Assembly (NCBI GenBank): GCA_947624975.1 | Contig: CANQMP010000004.1 | Coordinates: forward strand, 1-64,000 | Direction of reading: 5' to 3' | Source: Candidatus Gastranaerophilales bacterium | Lineage (GTDB): Bacteria > Cyanobacteriota > Vampirovibrionia > Gastranaerophilales > Gastranaerophilaceae | DNA: 64,000 nucleotides | Part shown: one piece after another, positions 37,601 through 46,439 of the stretch | How the letters are laid out: each line of letters starts with the position of its first letter | Numbering within the stretch: the first letter of the stretch is position 1 | Program-made: the position numbers and the translations under genes | Notes under the pieces: generated by a model | What the model was told of the DNA's origin: nothing | The model's input: only the letters and a program-made list of their open reading frames with translations | The model's database searches: none

Positions 37601-38300
37601 TAAACTTGAAAACATGATTTTAGCCGAAAACATCAGAGAAAATCAGTTTTTCCAGACTGCACTGGGCGGTGTAATCAATAACCTTGCAACGGTTGATACT
37701 TCTCATTTCAGCGAAATGAAAGGCAAACTTACCTTTAAAGACGGTATTGCCCACATAAATCCTATTTCATCAACGGGTAACGTAATGTGTTTGTACATAT
37801 TCGGCGATTTTAATCTGCTTGAAAACAAAGCTGATTTGAAGGTTCGTGCAAAACTCGGTTCGGTTATCGCAAATCTTCTCGGGCCGCTTGCACAATTAAA
37901 CCCGATAAACCTTGTTCAGGCTACTCCGGGACTGAATGTTGTTATGGCGAAAATGTTCTTCCTGTTCTGTGAACAGCTTACACCGGAAGAATCTGCCGTA
38001 ATTCCCGATTTACCCGCAAAATTGGACGATAAAATGGCGACAAAATTCCAAATTGTGTTAAGAGGTGACGTTGCAAAGCCGTTAACACTTATCAAATCGT
38101 TCAAATGGCTTGCACTGGCATCGGAAATCGAACAGGCAGAAAGCTTTGTAAATTCACTTCCTGATCCTTCGCTTGTGGAAGACCCAAATAACGCTACGTT
38201 AGAAGCTGTAATGGCGGCACAAGAGGCAAAGGCAAAAGAAGATGCAAAACTTATAAACAAAGTAAAACGATTTTTCAAAAAAGAAAAAGAGTCAATTTAA
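34605..38300 (+). CDS. Large AsmA-like (TamB/YhdP type) envelope protein
   Basis: 1231 residues. One N-terminal membrane helix (residues 5-27), then a long beta-rich extracytoplasmic part. The C-terminal third has the AsmA-like segment VTMEEQMKSLKGTVNFTMTD near residues 970-990 and GDFNLLENKADLKVRAKLGS near 1066. Such proteins form elongated grooves that conduct lipids across the periplasm. The length is close to the long AsmA-like proteins of E. coli. It begins with its own promoter region in the divergent 132-base gap facing mlaD, and ends in a clear terminator. Confidence 0.78.
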   Translation: MKKFLLFTGCTVAGLIILVYLAFLFYLPRAIDLNTYLPEVQKIAKEQANIDISVENPKIVTTFNLQAGLKTDKISVNLPDGSNLLSAEGILIRISLPRLLLLTIKVPCAEVISPKVNLEIANNEQFKVVQLVEDILNKQKNEPPKISPEEGFTFDPSIIKIQVPGIKLTNYIAVINDLKSGHTLTLRGEKLLAGYNNGKTAKVKTYAELLSDDNTNITANIDIDTLIPEPKPEDPDDDPVEKIVLPFVNPVLIYRDYDLKSDIDTKIKVRLDKEGMPILKGHFNVDNTTINLSGLQLPKSYIKSEFFGKSANIDSNLVIKDGQEINTVGKIRYDKNPKLDMNIVTDRIYFNDMIILARAFLDTLHIKNDLNSLKAEGYWAANAQINTDFKKIKSQGCAIARNGKISNASAGLLFDRIHSNLILQNNSFDISDTHMYINGNILKADGRINSNSYANITVESDKLPLPGLFRAFAPSDVKKNLVMKSGDITINAHIMQELTKPMIFANVVLDNLQIADKAESFILSNEKLMTSVVTDIDSFDGRIKNKNLSINLPQTKSVITNPSLNVVMDKKDVKLDPLDILLNDTSKIIVLGNVANYTTDPQIDIISAGKLNAEGIRKFAGRDAEPFIAAQGNIPLRATIKGDAKKQSVVLQIKSDAQNYITPVHIQSMQGNQSILQAKFDYKGDRLHIRNTGLYTGVSGFSNDIEANMANARPVAELSGTIVNLDTADPFINLIKFNIPNEISGKISAFNNSSFNANGKLLVFGRLASPLMRGNFKVQNLSIPELMTKMDETDINLSGKNIVAEVKNLLLNGSDINITARTDINPHPMFTISGLDVRSNLIDLDKLMPVTEALAKYQAPPLPNAKPAKDIPVVISNGTINLRRIKTGNIVATNTTGRISMHNNNFYLQRLRTTAFEGIIRGNIVANLITMALDIKTRGTGLDSEAALLALANMKDTLTGDLAFTTDIQLQGVTMEEQMKSLKGTVNFTMTDGQLGPFGKLENMILAENIRENQFFQTALGGVINNLATVDTSHFSEMKGKLTFKDGIAHINPISSTGNVMCLYIFGDFNLLENKADLKVRAKLGSVIANLLGPLAQLNPINLVQATPGLNVVMAKMFFLFCEQLTPEESAVIPDLPAKLDDKMATKFQIVLRGDVAKPLTLIKSFKWLALASEIEQAESFVNSLPDPSLVEDPNNATLEAVMAAQEAKAKEDAKLINKVKRFFKKEKESI

Positions 38301-38324
38301 AAAACGGCGAAAGCCGTTTTTTTA
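38301..38324. terminator. Bidirectional terminator after the AsmA-like gene
   Basis: AAAACGGC-GAAA-GCCGTTTT followed by TTT. It also ends the convergent XRE gene at 38326-38538. Confidence 0.88.
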
Positions 38325-38325
38325 T

Positions 38326-38538
38326 TTAAAAATTCAACAGTTCGGAAAGTGAAATTTCAAAACCGTCGGCAATTTTTTGCAAAACTTCAAGGCTCGGATT
38401 TCTTTCGGTTCTTTCAATTCTGCCTATGTAAGTTCTGTCAATATTGCACAACAAAGCCAAATCTTCCTGAGAAAGATTTCTTTCCGTTCTCAATTTTTTT
38501 AACCTGTTTGCGAAAAGTTTTAAAATATCACTTGACAT
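38326..38538 (-). CDS. XRE-family regulator
   Basis: 70 residues, one Cro/CI helix-turn-helix (NLSQEDLALLCNIDRTYIGRIERTERNPSLE near residues 20-50). Its upstream region on the minus strand contains the pentamer TGTCA three times (at steps of 10 and 19 bases), which could be an operator for autoregulation. It lies in tandem with a second XRE gene of the same kind. Confidence 0.86.
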   Translation of the reverse strand: MSSDILKLFANRLKKLRTERNLSQEDLALLCNIDRTYIGRIERTERNPSLEVLQKIADGFEISLSELLNF

Positions 38539-38643
38539 ATAAGTAAATTTATGACATTATGTGACAATAGTCGACAGCCGATTGGCACATGGAAAACAGA
38601 TTACTAACGTGACGAAACTGGAAAAAACAGAACTTTAAAGGGA

Positions 38644-38859
38644 TTATTTTTCTTCAAGTAACGACGAATTTTTAATATTCAAAACGCTTGCGATTTTGTC
38701 GAGGGTTTTTAGGGTAACGTTTTGTCTGCCTGTTTCGATTTTGCATATATGTTTTTCGTGAACTCCGAGCAGCTCGGCAAGTTGAGCCTGTGTCAGCCCT
38801 CTTTTCATACGTTCAACTTTCAGGTTAAATCCAAATACTTTTAAAACATCGTCACTCAT
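38644..38859 (-). CDS. XRE-family regulator divergent from the prepilin gene
   Basis: 71 residues, helix-turn-helix LTQAQLAELLGVHEKHICKIETGRQNVTLKTL near residues 22-53. It is closest in type to the regulator at 21245-21469. Its position facing the prepilin gene, with direct repeats in between, makes it a candidate repressor or activator of that gene. Confidence 0.86.
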   Translation of the reverse strand: MSDDVLKVFGFNLKVERMKRGLTQAQLAELLGVHEKHICKIETGRQNVTLKTLDKIASVLNIKNSSLLEEK

Positions 38860-38872
38860 ATTATAATGGTAT

Positions 38873-38956
38873 AGTATTACAATAATTAATAAACAGTATT
38901 ATAATTATTATTAAGTAATATTATAGTATTGACAATTTAAAAAAAGCGGTTATAAT
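38873..38956. promoter_or_regulatory. Prepilin promoter with tandem operator-like repeats
   Basis: A strong promoter reads TTGACA (38929-38934), 16-base spacer, TATAAT (38951-38956). Upstream are two direct repeats of 20 bases, 38873-38892 and 38895-38914, matching at 17 of 20 positions and spaced 22 bases apart, and a related AATATTATAGTATT at 38918. They may bind the divergently encoded XRE protein. Confidence 0.6.
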
Positions 38957-38977
38957 AAGAACAGAAAGGACGAAGAT

Positions 38978-39700
38978 ATGAAAAAAGGTTTTACTCTTGC
39001 AGAAGTTTTAATTACTCTCGGCATAATCGGAGTTGTTGCAGCAATGACAATGCCTGTATTGATAAATAAATATCAGGAAATTGTAACGGTTACAAAAGTT
39101 AAAAAGTTTTATTCTTTAATATCACAAGCGCTGCAGCTTTCATTTATTGATAATGGTTATCCGGAGAATTGGGATGGAACTTCCGGTGGTATATATGAAA
39201 AGATTAAACCTTATTTGAAAACATTAGACAGTTGTTGTGAAGCATGTACTCCGGAAATATCATGTGATAAAATTAAGATACAAGCCGATTCTATGACTTA
39301 CCTCAACGGTGATAAATGGTCAGTGGAATATAATAACAAATCATATCCAAAATTAATACTTTCCGATGGTACTGCAATGTGGTTTAGAGGCGCAGGATCT
39401 CCTTCAAGGAATAATTGTGATAATGATACATCTACGAATAATCCCGAATATGGCGCTGGTAATGTTTGTGGTTTATTTTGGATTGATACTAACGGACTTG
39501 ATAAAGCTCCAAATCGGTTAGGAAAGGATATTTTTTCTTTTTACCTGAGTCGAAATGGCTTAATGCCTCATGATAATGCCAGTGTTAAGAAGAGTGAGCC
39601 GTTTAATTGCTATTTAGATAGTATGGGATGGGACTGTTCCGCTTGGATTTTAAAATATGGTAATATGAATTATCCGAAAACCAAGCCTGATAACCAATAA
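38978..39700 (+). CDS. Prepilin-type protein with N-methylation motif
   Basis: 240 residues. The signature KKGFTLAEVLITLGIIGVVAAMT starts at residue 2, so the leader is very short; cleavage would fall before FTLAE. The hydrophobic helix is followed by a Cys-rich domain (SCCEACTPEISC near 87-98) that probably forms disulfides. It resembles 9544-10263 at the N-terminus. It has its own strong promoter and an AGGAC ribosome site, and is followed by a hairpin-rich repeat block rather than by other pilus genes. Confidence 0.83.
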   Translation: MKKGFTLAEVLITLGIIGVVAAMTMPVLINKYQEIVTVTKVKKFYSLISQALQLSFIDNGYPENWDGTSGGIYEKIKPYLKTLDSCCEACTPEISCDKIKIQADSMTYLNGDKWSVEYNNKSYPKLILSDGTAMWFRGAGSPSRNNCDNDTSTNNPEYGAGNVCGLFWIDTNGLDKAPNRLGKDIFSFYLSRNGLMPHDNASVKKSEPFNCYLDSMGWDCSAWILKYGNMNYPKTKPDNQ

Positions 39701-40317
39701 AAATTTGTTGGGGTAGAAACCCCAACTTACATTTTGCCCCCTCGCATTTGCAGTTCGCTTACGCTCACACAACTGCTCCCTCTCCCGCACGAAGGTCAAT
39801 TCGACGGGGAGAAGGGATTAACCCACCCTTAGCCCATCCCTTGGAGGGGAAAAAATTTGTTCCTTCCCTTTTTAAGACTCTGCCGAGCGGAACAATCCGG
39901 TGAATTGTTCCGCGAGAGGGAAATTTCTTAATGAGCCATGCGAATTTAGAAATTTCGGTTAGGATGGGTTTTATTTGCTGAGGCATTCGCTTGCAATGAC
40001 GGACAAGTTTTGAGGTTTCATGTTGAGAATTAAACCCACCCCAACCCTCCCTTGAAAAGGGAGGGAGTTGACCCCTCACCCGCATTTGCAGCTCGCTTAC
40101 GCTCATACAACTGCTCCCTCTCCCGCAGGAGTAGAGGGAAATTTTTATGCAAGGGATGAGGAAAAATCTCACGTTAATACCATATATTGCGTGCAGACTT
40201 AGTCTGCCACTTTTTAAAAAATTTGTTGGGGTAGAAACCCCCAACTTACATTTTATCTGCACGAAGTGCCGAAATGGTCTTTTCACTTTTCACCATTTAC
40301 TTATTCTTAAAATTAAA
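39701..40317. repeat. Hairpin-rich intergenic repeat block of 617 bases
   Basis: There is no convincing gene. The block contains several repeated units. A hairpin (GTTGGGGTAGAAACCCCAAC) occurs within 39701-39735 and again, with one extra C, within 40219-40254. A 50-base unit containing CGCATTTGCAG and CTGCTCCCTCTCCCGCA occurs at 39741-39790 and 40075-40128. A perfect 10-bp stem GCGGAACAAT/ATTGTTCCGC lies near 39888-39914, and a stem of CTCCCTT/AAGGGAG near 40047-40065. GCACGAAGTGCCG at 40259 recurs at the window start, and a palindrome related to those of the glycan locus sits at 40193-40207. These look like dispersed, structured non-coding repeats. Confidence 0.75.
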
Positions 40318-40950
40318 CTACCAATTAGTTCTTGTAAGGATTTGTTTTGCGTTTTTGTCGTACATTTTGTCTTTGTACCATGCTCCGCGGAATGTTTTAT
40401 CCTCATTATACATATATTGCATATCGTGTGAGGTGAAATATATTGCACTGACTAACTTTCCGTTCGCACGATATTGTTTTGACATATAAGGGAAATTCGG
40501 GTAATTATCGGATAAAATATCGACATAACGCAGTCTTCCCAATGCATCATAATAATAAACCGTTTTCAAATCGTCTTTATATTGAATTGCGTAACTGATA
40601 AGCAGGTTTCCGCTGTAAAAACCGCACAGGTTTTCTTTATCCGTTTCGGTTACGCCGTTTCTTACAAGCATATAATGCTTTTTCGCATCCAAATCTTTTA
40701 AATAATCTTTGTACTTTGCTCGGAAATCCTTCTTTTCAAATTTATAAACCGTATCATCGGGAAACAATTCCGTCTGATACTTTAATATAACTGCATCACG
40801 GTCAATTTGTGAGATGTTAAGCCAGTCAAATATAATGTTTCCCGTCAAAACAACAGGTGCGGGAGTTTCTTCAATAATAGGTTTAACTTCCTCTGATAAT
40901 GCAGTTTTTCCTACAAGTAAAATACATAAAATTATAATTATCTTTTTCAT
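40318..40950 (-). CDS. Exported protein of unknown function
   Basis: 210 residues with an N-terminal signal segment (MKKIIIILCILLVGKTALS). The mature part is Tyr-, Asp- and Lys-rich. It includes YYYDALGRLRYVDILSD, which is similar in rhythm to YD/RHS-type repeats (YDxxGR), but there is only one copy. No family recognised. I chose the ATG at 40950; an in-frame ATG three codons upstream (40959) is also possible. A TAAAAT box ends about seven bases before the first ATG. Confidence 0.65.
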   Translation of the reverse strand: MKKIIIILCILLVGKTALSEEVKPIIEETPAPVVLTGNIIFDWLNISQIDRDAVILKYQTELFPDDTVYKFEKKDFRAKYKDYLKDLDAKKHYMLVRNGVTETDKENLCGFYSGNLLISYAIQYKDDLKTVYYYDALGRLRYVDILSDNYPNFPYMSKQYRANGKLVSAIYFTSHDMQYMYNEDKTFRGAWYKDKMYDKNAKQILTRTNW

Positions 40951-41332
40951 AAATAACATTTTAGCACAAAAAATTATTTTATATAAGAGGCTTGACAGTC
41001 TGTTTCAATGATATCAAAGCTTTTCGCCCCGTAAAATCAATACTCTAACATATTGTTACAAAAATTTAACATATTTTTTTAAGAATGGCAATTTTTTCTT
41101 GACGTCAAAAATTGATGTAATATGATAAAGGAACATGGTAAATTTAAGTTAGGTGTACTATGCCTAAATTTTAGAAATACCGAAAGTTCATTTTAACTGA
41201 AACGCAGTAAAATGAAAGGTTTACAGCCTCAAGTTAGATTTTTTAAAAATTATGTTAAAACCTTGAATATTTCAGGGATTTGATTTAATAAAAATATTTT
41301 TTTTAGTACGTACACACAAATGAGGTGAATTA
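40951..41332 (+). promoter_or_regulatory. Intergenic region and structured leader upstream of rpoB
   Basis: This stretch of 382 bases has no gene. The likely rpoB promoter is TTGACG (41099-41104), 16-base spacer, TATGAT (41121-41126). The resulting leader of about 200 bases holds a hairpin at 41187-41216: TTCATTTTAACTG pairs with CAGTAAAATGAA, 12 pairs with one bulged A and a five-base loop. A T6 run follows near 41240. GAGGTG at 41322 is the rpoB ribosome site. Confidence 0.65.
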
Positions 41333-44300
41333 ATGTCTAACACAAAATACGCAGAAAGAGTAACTCCAATGGGTATTCCTCATACTCGTTTGGATGATTT
41401 ACCCGACCTTATTGAAGTGCAGAAAAAATCCTTTGAATGGTTTTTAAAAGAAGGTTTGAAAGAAGAATTGCTTTCTTTCTCTCCGATTAAAGACTATACG
41501 GGACGTTTGGAACTGCATTTCTTACCCAACTATACTTTTGATAATGCAAAGTACACAGTTGAAGAAGCAAGAATTCATGATGCGACTTATGCAAAACAAC
41601 TTCGTGTTATGGTAAGACTTGTAAACCGTGACAGCGGTGAAATTAAAGAACAGGAAGTATATATCGGCGATATTCCGACCATGACCGACAAAGGTACATT
41701 TATCGTAAACGGTGCGGAACGTGTAATCGTTTCACAAATCGTAAGATCCCCCGGTGTATATTTCAAACGCGAAGTATCTCCCGCAGGAAAACGTTTGTAC
41801 AACGCTACAATGATTCCGAACAGAGGTGCTTGGCTTAAAATAGAAACGGATTCTAACGATTTAATCTATGTAAAAATAGATAAGAACAGAAAAATTCTGG
41901 CTACAACTCTGTTGAAAGCTATGGGTATAACCGTTTCCGAGATGGAAACTCTGTTCACTCACTTTGAATTTTTAAAGAAAACTTTAGACAAAGATACAAC
42001 GGAAACTACCGATGATGCTTTAATCGAAGTTTATAAAAAATTAAGACCCGGCGATCCCGCATCCGCTGCGGGCGGACGTTCCATTCTGGAAGCTCGTTTC
42101 TTTGATGAAAAGAAATACGACATCGGTCGTGTCGGACGTTACAAATTGAATAAAAAATTAAACTTAAATATTCCTAAAAACCAAAGAACACTTACTGTTC
42201 AAGATATCGTTGCATCAATCGAATACTTAATTAACCTGACTTACGATGAAGGTACGGTTGATGACATCGACCACTTGGGAAACAGAAGAATTCGTTCGGT
42301 TGGCGAATTGCTGCAAAACCAGTTCAGAGTCGGACTTTCAAGAATTGAAAGAATTGTTAAAGAAAGAATGACTTTGCAGGATTCGGAAACATTGACTCCG
42401 TTGAATTTGTTGAATACCAAACCTTTGGTAGCTTCTCTGAAAGAATTTTTCGGAAGTTCACAGTTATCACAGTTCATGGACCAGATTAACCCACTTGCCG
42501 AACTTACTCACAAAAGACGTATTTCGGCTTTAGGCCCCGGCGGTTTGATGAGAGAACGTGCAGGATTTGCGGTTCGTGACATTCACCCGTCACACTACGG
42601 ACGTATCTGCCCGATAGAAACTCCTGAAGGCCCGAATGCCGGTCTTATCGGTTCTTTGGCTACTCACGCAAAAGTCAATGACTACGGATTTGTTGAAGCT
42701 CCGTTCTTTGTCGTTAAAGACGGAAAAGTTACGGATGAAGTAGTTTATATGACAGCCGACGAGGACGAAGATTTCAGATGTGCTCCGGCTGACGTACAGT
42801 TGAACCCTGATAAAACATTTAAAGACGAATACGTTCCCGTTCGTTATCGTTCGGAATTTACGATGGATCAGTCAAAAAGAGTTGACTTTGTGGGTGTTTC
42901 ACCTATCCAAATCATCTCCGTTGCGACATCTTTAATTCCGTTCATTGAACACGACGACGCAAACCGTGCCTTGATGGGTTCTAACATGCAGCGTCAGTCA
43001 GTTCCTCTTTTGATTACTCAAAGACCGGTTGTCGGTACGGGTATGGAAAAAAGAGCCGCTAAAGATTCCGGCATGGTTCTCGTATCCGACTGCGACGGTG
43101 TTGTCGAAAGAGTCGTCGGCGAAGAAATTATTATCAGAGATAAAAATAATAATCCGCATATATATAACCTTATGAAATACGTAAGAAGCAACCAGGACAC
43201 TTGTATTAACCAAAAACCGCTTGTTCATGAGGGCGACAAGGTTAAAGAAGGCGATATAATTGCCGACGGTGCTTCCACAAACTGCGGAGAACTTTCACTC
43301 GGTAAAAACGTAATCGTTGCGTATATGCCGTGGGAAGGCTATAACTACGAAGATGCTATCTTACTATCCGAAAGATGCGTTCACGATGACATCTTCACAT
43401 CAGTTCACATTGAAAAATTAGAAATAGACGCACGTCAAACAAAACTCGGTCCCGAAGAAATTACCCGTGAAATTCCGAATGTATCGGAAGATGCTTTAAG
43501 ACATTTGGATGAACGCGGTATTGTTCGTATCGGTGCAAGAGTTTACGCAGACGATATTTTGGTCGGTAAAGTTACACCCAAAGGTGAATCCGAACATCCG
43601 CCGGAAGAAAAACTGCTTCGTGCAATCTTTGCCGAAAAAGCAAGAGATGTTAAAGATAACTCTTTGAGAGTTCCTCACGGAGAAGGCGGACGTGTACTCG
43701 ACGTTAAAGTATTTGACAGAGAAAAAGGCGATGAATTGCCGCCGGGTGCTAACACGGTTATAAGAGTTTATATAGCTCAAAAACGTAAAGTATCCGTGGG
43801 TGATAAATTATCAGGACGCCACGGTAACAAAGGTATCGTTTCAAGAATTTTACCGAAAGAAGATATGCCTTTCTTGCCTGACGGAACTCCTGTTGATATC
43901 GTATTAAATCCGCTCGGCGTACCTTCCCGTATGAACGTAGGTCAGACTTACGAGTTATTGTTAGGTTTGGCTGCGTATCTGACCGGAAATTACTACGAAA
44001 CTCCGTCATTTGACGAAAGATACGGCGATAATCAGTCTGAAATCGCTACAAAAGCAGAATTACTGAAAGGTATAAAAGCTTCTGGATGCGATTGGGTTAA
44101 CGAGGACGGTAAAGTCAGACTTATCGACGGAAGAACGGGCGAACCGTTTGATGAACCTGTTGCTGTCGGACTTTCATATATCCTTAAACTCGTTCACCTT
44201 GTTGATGATAAAATTCACGCACGTTCTACAGGCCCATATTCACTCGTTACACAACAGCCTTTGGGCGGTAAAGCTCAGTTCGGCGGACAAAGATTCGGTG

Positions 44301-44653
44301 AAATGGAAGTTTGGGCTTTGGAAGCTTACGGTGCAGCTTATACTCTGCAAGAAATGTTAACCATTAAATCAGATGACGTTAACGGACGTAACAGAGCGTA
44401 TGAAGCTATCGTTAAAGGTGACAACATTCCAAGACCGGGTATTCCCGAATCATTCAAGGTACTTGTAAGAGAACTTCAAAGTATCGGTTTGGATATTACG
44501 GTAGCGAAAAAAGACGGTGTAGAAGTCGATTTGATGACTGATATGGATGATTTGAGAAAATCAGCTCCAAGAAGAACATTGTCAGATATTGATTCCGAAT
44601 TGTTGAATATCAACTTCTTTGAAGCACCTACAACGTCATTTGGAGATATATAA
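41333..44653 (+). CDS. rpoB: RNA polymerase beta subunit
   Basis: 1106 residues, the length usual for cyanobacterial-lineage RpoB (shorter than E. coli, which has extra insertions). The rifampicin region reads [24 protein letters not shown] near residues 380-405, in the sensitive state (D at the FMDQ position, H at THKRR). The C-terminal [26 protein letters not shown] motif is intact. The gene starts behind a GAGGTG ribosome site and a 200-base structured leader, and leads the rpoB-rpoC1-rpoC2 operon. rplJ and rplL, often directly upstream, are not here. Confidence 0.98.
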   Translation: MSNTKYAERVTPMGIPHTRLDDLPDLIEVQKKSFEWFLKEGLKEELLSFSPIKDYTGRLELHFLPNYTFDNAKYTVEEARIHDATYAKQLRVMVRLVNRDSGEIKEQEVYIGDIPTMTDKGTFIVNGAERVIVSQIVRSPGVYFKREVSPAGKRLYNATMIPNRGAWLKIETDSNDLIYVKIDKNRKILATTLLKAMGITVSEMETLFTHFEFLKKTLDKDTTETTDDALIEVYKKLRPGDPASAAGGRSILEARFFDEKKYDIGRVGRYKLNKKLNLNIPKNQRTLTVQDIVASIEYLINLTYDEGTVDDIDHLGNRRIRSVGELLQNQFRVGLSRIERIVKERMTLQDSETLTPLNLLNTKPLVASLKEFFGSSQLSQFMDQINPLAELTHKRRISALGPGGLMRERAGFAVRDIHPSHYGRICPIETPEGPNAGLIGSLATHAKVNDYGFVEAPFFVVKDGKVTDEVVYMTADEDEDFRCAPADVQLNPDKTFKDEYVPVRYRSEFTMDQSKRVDFVGVSPIQIISVATSLIPFIEHDDANRALMGSNMQRQSVPLLITQRPVVGTGMEKRAAKDSGMVLVSDCDGVVERVVGEEIIIRDKNNNPHIYNLMKYVRSNQDTCINQKPLVHEGDKVKEGDIIADGASTNCGELSLGKNVIVAYMPWEGYNYEDAILLSERCVHDDIFTSVHIEKLEIDARQTKLGPEEITREIPNVSEDALRHLDERGIVRIGARVYADDILVGKVTPKGESEHPPEEKLLRAIFAEKARDVKDNSLRVPHGEGGRVLDVKVFDREKGDELPPGANTVIRVYIAQKRKVSVGDKLSGRHGNKGIVSRILPKEDMPFLPDGTPVDIVLNPLGVPSRMNVGQTYELLLGLAAYLTGNYYETPSFDERYGDNQSEIATKAELLKGIKASGCDWVNEDGKVRLIDGRTGEPFDEPVAVGLSYILKLVHLVDDKIHARSTGPYSLVTQQPLGGKAQFGGQRFGEMEVWALEAYGAAYTLQEMLTIKSDDVNGRNRAYEAIVKGDNIPRPGIPESFKVLVRELQSIGLDITVAKKDGVEVDLMTDMDDLRKSAPRRTLSDIDSELLNINFFEAPTTSFGDI

Positions 44654-44705
44654 AAAGGCTCAAGGGGATTTTTCCCCTGCCTTTAAAATAAAGGAGAAAA
44701 ATTAA

Positions 44706-46415
44706 ATGTCAACAAGCATAGATTATTTTGACTATATAAGAATAAGTATCGCTTCACCGGAAAGAATACTGAAATGGTCTTACGGCGAAGTTACTAAACC
44801 TGAAACTATCAACTACCGTACATTAAAACCCGAACGTGACGGCTTGTTCTGCGAAAGGATTTTCGGACCGTCAAAAGACTGGGAATGTTTCTGCGGTAAA
44901 TACAAAAGAGTAAGACACAAAGGTATTATCTGCGAACGCTGCGGCGTTGAAGTTACGGACAGTAAAGTAAGACGCCAGAGAATGGGACATATTAAACTGG
45001 CTGCTCCGGTTTCCCATATTTGGTTCTTGAAAGGTATTCCTTCATATTTGGGCTTGCTTTTGGATATGACCTTAAAAGATTTGGAACAGGTAATTTATTT
45101 TAACAATTACGTTGTTTTAAATCCGGGCGAAAGTGAATTCAGAAAATTACAACTGCTGACCGAAGAAGAATATGAAGATTACATGACCGAACACGAAGAT
45201 TCCGAACTCAAAGTAGGAATCGGTGCAGAAGCCATCAAAGAACTTTTATCGGAAGTAAACACAAAAGAACTTGCGGAAGAAATTAGAAATGAACTTGCAG
45301 GTTCGGTTAACTCCGTACAAAAGAAAAGTAAATTGATTAAACGTCTGAGATTGTTAGACAGTTTGATTTCATCGGAAACCGATCCTACATGGATGATTAT
45401 GGATGTACTTCCCGTTACACCTCCGGATTTAAGACCGATGGTACAGTTAGACGGCGGACGTTTCGCAACATCTGACTTAAACGATTTGTACAGACGTGTA
45501 ATCAACAGAAACAACCGTTTACAAAGACTTTTGGAAATGGGTGCACCCGAAATTATCGTAAGAAACGAAAAACGTATGCTTCAAGAAGCTGTTGATGCTC
45601 TAATTGATAACGGCAGACGCGGAAGAACCGTTGTCGGCCCGAACAACAGAGCATTAAAATCTTTATCTAACATAATTGAAGGTAAGCAAGGTCGTTTCCG
45701 TCAAAACTTGCTCGGTAAACGTGTTGACTACTCAGGCCGTTCGGTTATCGTTGTCGGCCCGCAGCTTAAACTTAACCAGTGCGGTCTGCCAAAAGAAATG
45801 GCTATTGAATTGTTTAAACCGTTTGTTGTTAATAAATTGATAGAAAGAGGATACGTTCAAAACATTAAATCAGCTAAAAAGAAAATCGAACGTTCCGAAG
45901 CTATCGTTTGGGATATATTGGAAGAAGTAATTGAAGGACATCCGGTATTATTAAACCGTGCCCCGACACTTCACAGATTAGGTATTCAGGCGTTTGAACC
46001 GAAACTTGTTGAAGGTCGTGCAATTCAGCTTCACCCGTTAGTATGTACGGCATTTAACGCCGACTTCGACGGGGACCAGATGGCTGTTCACGTACCTTTG
46101 TCAATAGAAGCTCAAACCGAAGCAAGAATGTTGATGTTAGCTACAAATAACATCCTTGCACCTGCAACGGGTAAACCTATCATCACTCCCACACAGGATA
46201 TGGTTTTGGGTATGTATTACCTGACAATACTTAAAAATCCCGAAATGGAGCCGAAAGGTTATTTCTACAACTTCCAGGATGCAATTTCCGCTTTGGAAGT
46301 AGGTGTTATCGACCTTCACGATAAAATCGTCGTAAGGGATGAACACGGTGAAAGACTCGAAACAACCGCAGGCAGAATTATATTTAACGAAGCTGTCAGA
46401 AATGCTTTAGTATAA
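44706..46415 (+). CDS. rpoC1: RNA polymerase gamma subunit (N-terminal part of beta')
   Basis: 569 residues covering the N-terminal half of beta'. The zinc ribbon uses Cys 61, 63, 76 and 79, and the catalytic NADFDGD lies at about 451-457, with its three Asp residues holding the active-site magnesium. The protein stops after EAVRNALV, and the rest of beta' is a separate gene, as in Cyanobacteria and chloroplasts. A 24-base gap with an AAGGAA ribosome site separates it from rpoC2. Confidence 0.97.
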   Translation: MSTSIDYFDYIRISIASPERILKWSYGEVTKPETINYRTLKPERDGLFCERIFGPSKDWECFCGKYKRVRHKGIICERCGVEVTDSKVRRQRMGHIKLAAPVSHIWFLKGIPSYLGLLLDMTLKDLEQVIYFNNYVVLNPGESEFRKLQLLTEEEYEDYMTEHEDSELKVGIGAEAIKELLSEVNTKELAEEIRNELAGSVNSVQKKSKLIKRLRLLDSLISSETDPTWMIMDVLPVTPPDLRPMVQLDGGRFATSDLNDLYRRVINRNNRLQRLLEMGAPEIIVRNEKRMLQEAVDALIDNGRRGRTVVGPNNRALKSLSNIIEGKQGRFRQNLLGKRVDYSGRSVIVVGPQLKLNQCGLPKEMAIELFKPFVVNKLIERGYVQNIKSAKKKIERSEAIVWDILEEVIEGHPVLLNRAPTLHRLGIQAFEPKLVEGRAIQLHPLVCTAFNADFDGDQMAVHVPLSIEAQTEARMLMLATNNILAPATGKPIITPTQDMVLGMYYLTILKNPEMEPKGYFYNFQDAISALEVGVIDLHDKIVVRDEHGERLETTAGRIIFNEAVRNALV

Positions 46416-46439
46416 CAATAAAATTATAAGGAATAAATA

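Noticed and set aside
39701-40128. CRISPR array or insertion sequence in the repeat block
   Set aside because: Repeats are only twofold, unevenly spaced and long; no spacers, no cas genes and no transposase are present.
39765-40286. Open frame of 173 codons on the minus strand within the repeat block
   Set aside because: It is built from the repeat units and hairpins, has odd composition, no ribosome site and no recognisable domain; more likely a by-product of the repeats than a gene.
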